From positions 1-5,970 of the forward strand of contig CAINWJ010000090.1 of assembly GCA_903854455.1 (NCBI GenBank): a stretch of 5,970 nucleotides of DNA. The letters are read 5' to 3'. Of the stretch, positions 5,345-5,970 are shown one piece after another (position 1 is the first letter of the stretch; each line of letters begins with the position of its first letter). The notes under the pieces are model-generated. The model was not told the origin of the DNA and did not search any database. It saw only the letters and a program-made list of their open reading frames with translations. A program made the position numbers and the translations under genes. Source of the DNA: Candidatus Peribacteria bacterium (GTDB lineage: Bacteria; Patescibacteriota; Gracilibacteria; Peribacterales; Peribacteraceae).

Positions 5345-5350
5345 TAGAAT
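5345..5350 (+). promoter_or_regulatory. -10 TAGAAT placed for a leaderless membrane-protein mRNA
   Basis: TAGAAT differs from TATAAT at one position and ends six bases before the ATG at 5357. Transcription would start at or within a base of the start codon. A weak -35-like TGGCAA (5321-5326) lies 18 bases upstream. No Shine-Dalgarno occurs before the ATG (CGCCGC). The hexamer also contains an in-frame TAG stop, so it fixes the gene's upstream limit. Confidence 0.5.
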
Positions 5351-5356
5351 CGCCGC

Positions 5357-5970
5357 ATGCCCCCATCCTCCAAGAAAAAAATTATCAGGAAACCTGTTGC
5401 CAGAAACGTCACGAAGAAAGTGACGAAGAAGATCACGAAGCGTCCCGTTGCCAAGGCACACAAGATTGTGTCGACCAAGCGCATCGGACAGACGGTGATG
5501 CCCAAGCAACCGGTGGTTGTCACGTCGCTGCCGGTCAAACGATCATCCATCCTCTCGTCGCTCGGGTTCCAGGTCTTCATCGCAGGATCGGCTGCGGTGG
5601 TGTTGCTGGTGCTGGGCGTCGTCGGACAGGGCATCTTCGCTACCCACGGGAGCAAAGCCGCGGATACTCCTCCTGTCACCGTCGGACTGGAACATGCCTC
5701 ACCGCTCTCGCTGACGTTCGTCCTGGCACGCAAAGACCAGGCGGGATACGTGAACATCACCAATGATTCCCCCGACCAGATCCGCCTGAGTGTGCCGGCT
5801 GTCTGGCGCCGCGTGGAGGTGCAAGGTGCTGCGCTGAAAGATGTCACTGCCGATCTTCCTGATGCACAAACTGCCCGCTGGACATTGCCCGGCAAGGCAA
5901 GTATTCGCATGGTCCTCGGCGACGTTCCGACGAGCGTGCTGTTTCAATCAACCTCTCCGGCTTCCGCAGC
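5357..5970 (+). CDS. Single-pass membrane protein with a lysine-rich cytoplasmic tail; runs off the right edge
   Basis: I do not recognise the family. The 204 codons present show three parts. Residues 1-62 are extremely basic (KKKIIRKP, then VTKK-VTKK-ITKR at 18-29, encoded by three 12-bp DNA repeats), like histone-H1 or SAF-type tails that bind nucleic acid. Residues about 68-94 (LGFQVFIAGSAAVVLLVLGV and on) form one strongly hydrophobic membrane helix. Residues 95-204 are polar with beta-rich stretches (GYVNITNDSPDQIRLSVPAVWRR at 130-152, abridged) and should lie outside the membrane, given the positive-inside rule. The tail could touch DNA, RNA or ribosomes, or simply fix topology; this is inference. 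The ATG at 5357 is the only reasonable start, since an in-frame TAG occurs four codons before it. The reading frame has no stop to the window edge, and codon use resembles rpoC. It diverges from the zinc-ribbon gene across a 189-bp gap. Confidence 0.85.
   Translation, partial: MPPSSKKKIIRKPVARNVTKKVTKKITKRPVAKAHKIVSTKRIGQTVMPKQPVVVTSLPVKRSSILSSLGFQVFIAGSAAVVLLVLGVVGQGIFATHGSKAADTPPVTVGLEHASPLSLTFVLARKDQAGYVNITNDSPDQIRLSVPAVWRRVEVQGAALKDVTADLPDAQTARWTLPGKASIRMVLGDVPTSVLFQSTSPASA
5408..5443 (+). repeat. Three 12-bp coding repeats for (V/I)TK(K/R)
   Basis: GTCACGAAGAAA, GTGACGAAGAAG and ATCACGAAGCGT follow each other without gaps and encode VTKK, VTKK and ITKR in the basic tail of the membrane protein. 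Third-position differences show that the repeat is kept mainly at protein level. Confidence 0.75.

Noticed and set aside
5176..5766. 196-codon plus-strand frame overlapping the membrane protein
   Set aside because: From 5357 on it is an out-of-frame shadow of the better gene; the part before has no recognisable features and overlaps the divergent promoters.
1..5970. Recoding of TGA as in Gracilibacteria-type lineages
   Set aside because: The five real reading frames contain no internal TGA, tryptophan is TGG, and two genes end normally at TGA.

Overview
The window looks like a chromosomal segment of a moderately GC-rich bacterium, probably of the Candidate Phyla Radiation (Patescibacteria). 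The evidence is indirect: a beta' subunit with a long charged insertion in its N-terminal part, genes without Shine-Dalgarno sequences, small unrecognised zinc-ribbon and lysine-rich membrane proteins, and repeat-rich spacers. The lineage within that group cannot be fixed from this sequence. No in-frame TGA occurs at glycine or tryptophan positions of the real genes, so TGA is read as a stop here.

Layout. Bases 1-974 (minus) hold the N-terminal 324 codons of rpoC, which runs off the left edge. Bases 975-1398 are a 424-bp spacer with two heptamer tandem arrays, two perfect hairpins, a nonamer repeat and a plausible promoter for rpoC. Bases 1399-3420 (minus) encode a two-domain glycosyltransferase (GT2 then GT4). 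Bases 3421-3651 hold its promoter region and a G-rich hairpin. Bases 3652-4701 are a complete-looking IS30-family insertion sequence with 21-bp terminal inverted repeats and an intact DDE transposase on the plus strand. Bases 4814-5167 (minus) encode a small four-cysteine zinc-ribbon protein. From 5357 (plus), divergently, a protein with a lysine-rich N-terminal tail and one membrane anchor runs off the right edge.

How it fits together. The zinc-ribbon gene, the glycosyltransferase and rpoC all point left but look like separate transcription units. The IS sits in the gap between the zinc-ribbon and glycosyltransferase genes, in the opposite orientation. rpoB does not lie directly upstream of rpoC as it usually does. 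The most interesting system-level signal is that three host genes, and more weakly the transposase, have a -10-like hexamer 6-9 bases before the start codon and no Shine-Dalgarno sequence, which predicts leaderless or nearly leaderless mRNAs. No CRISPR array, rRNA, tRNA or defence system was seen.
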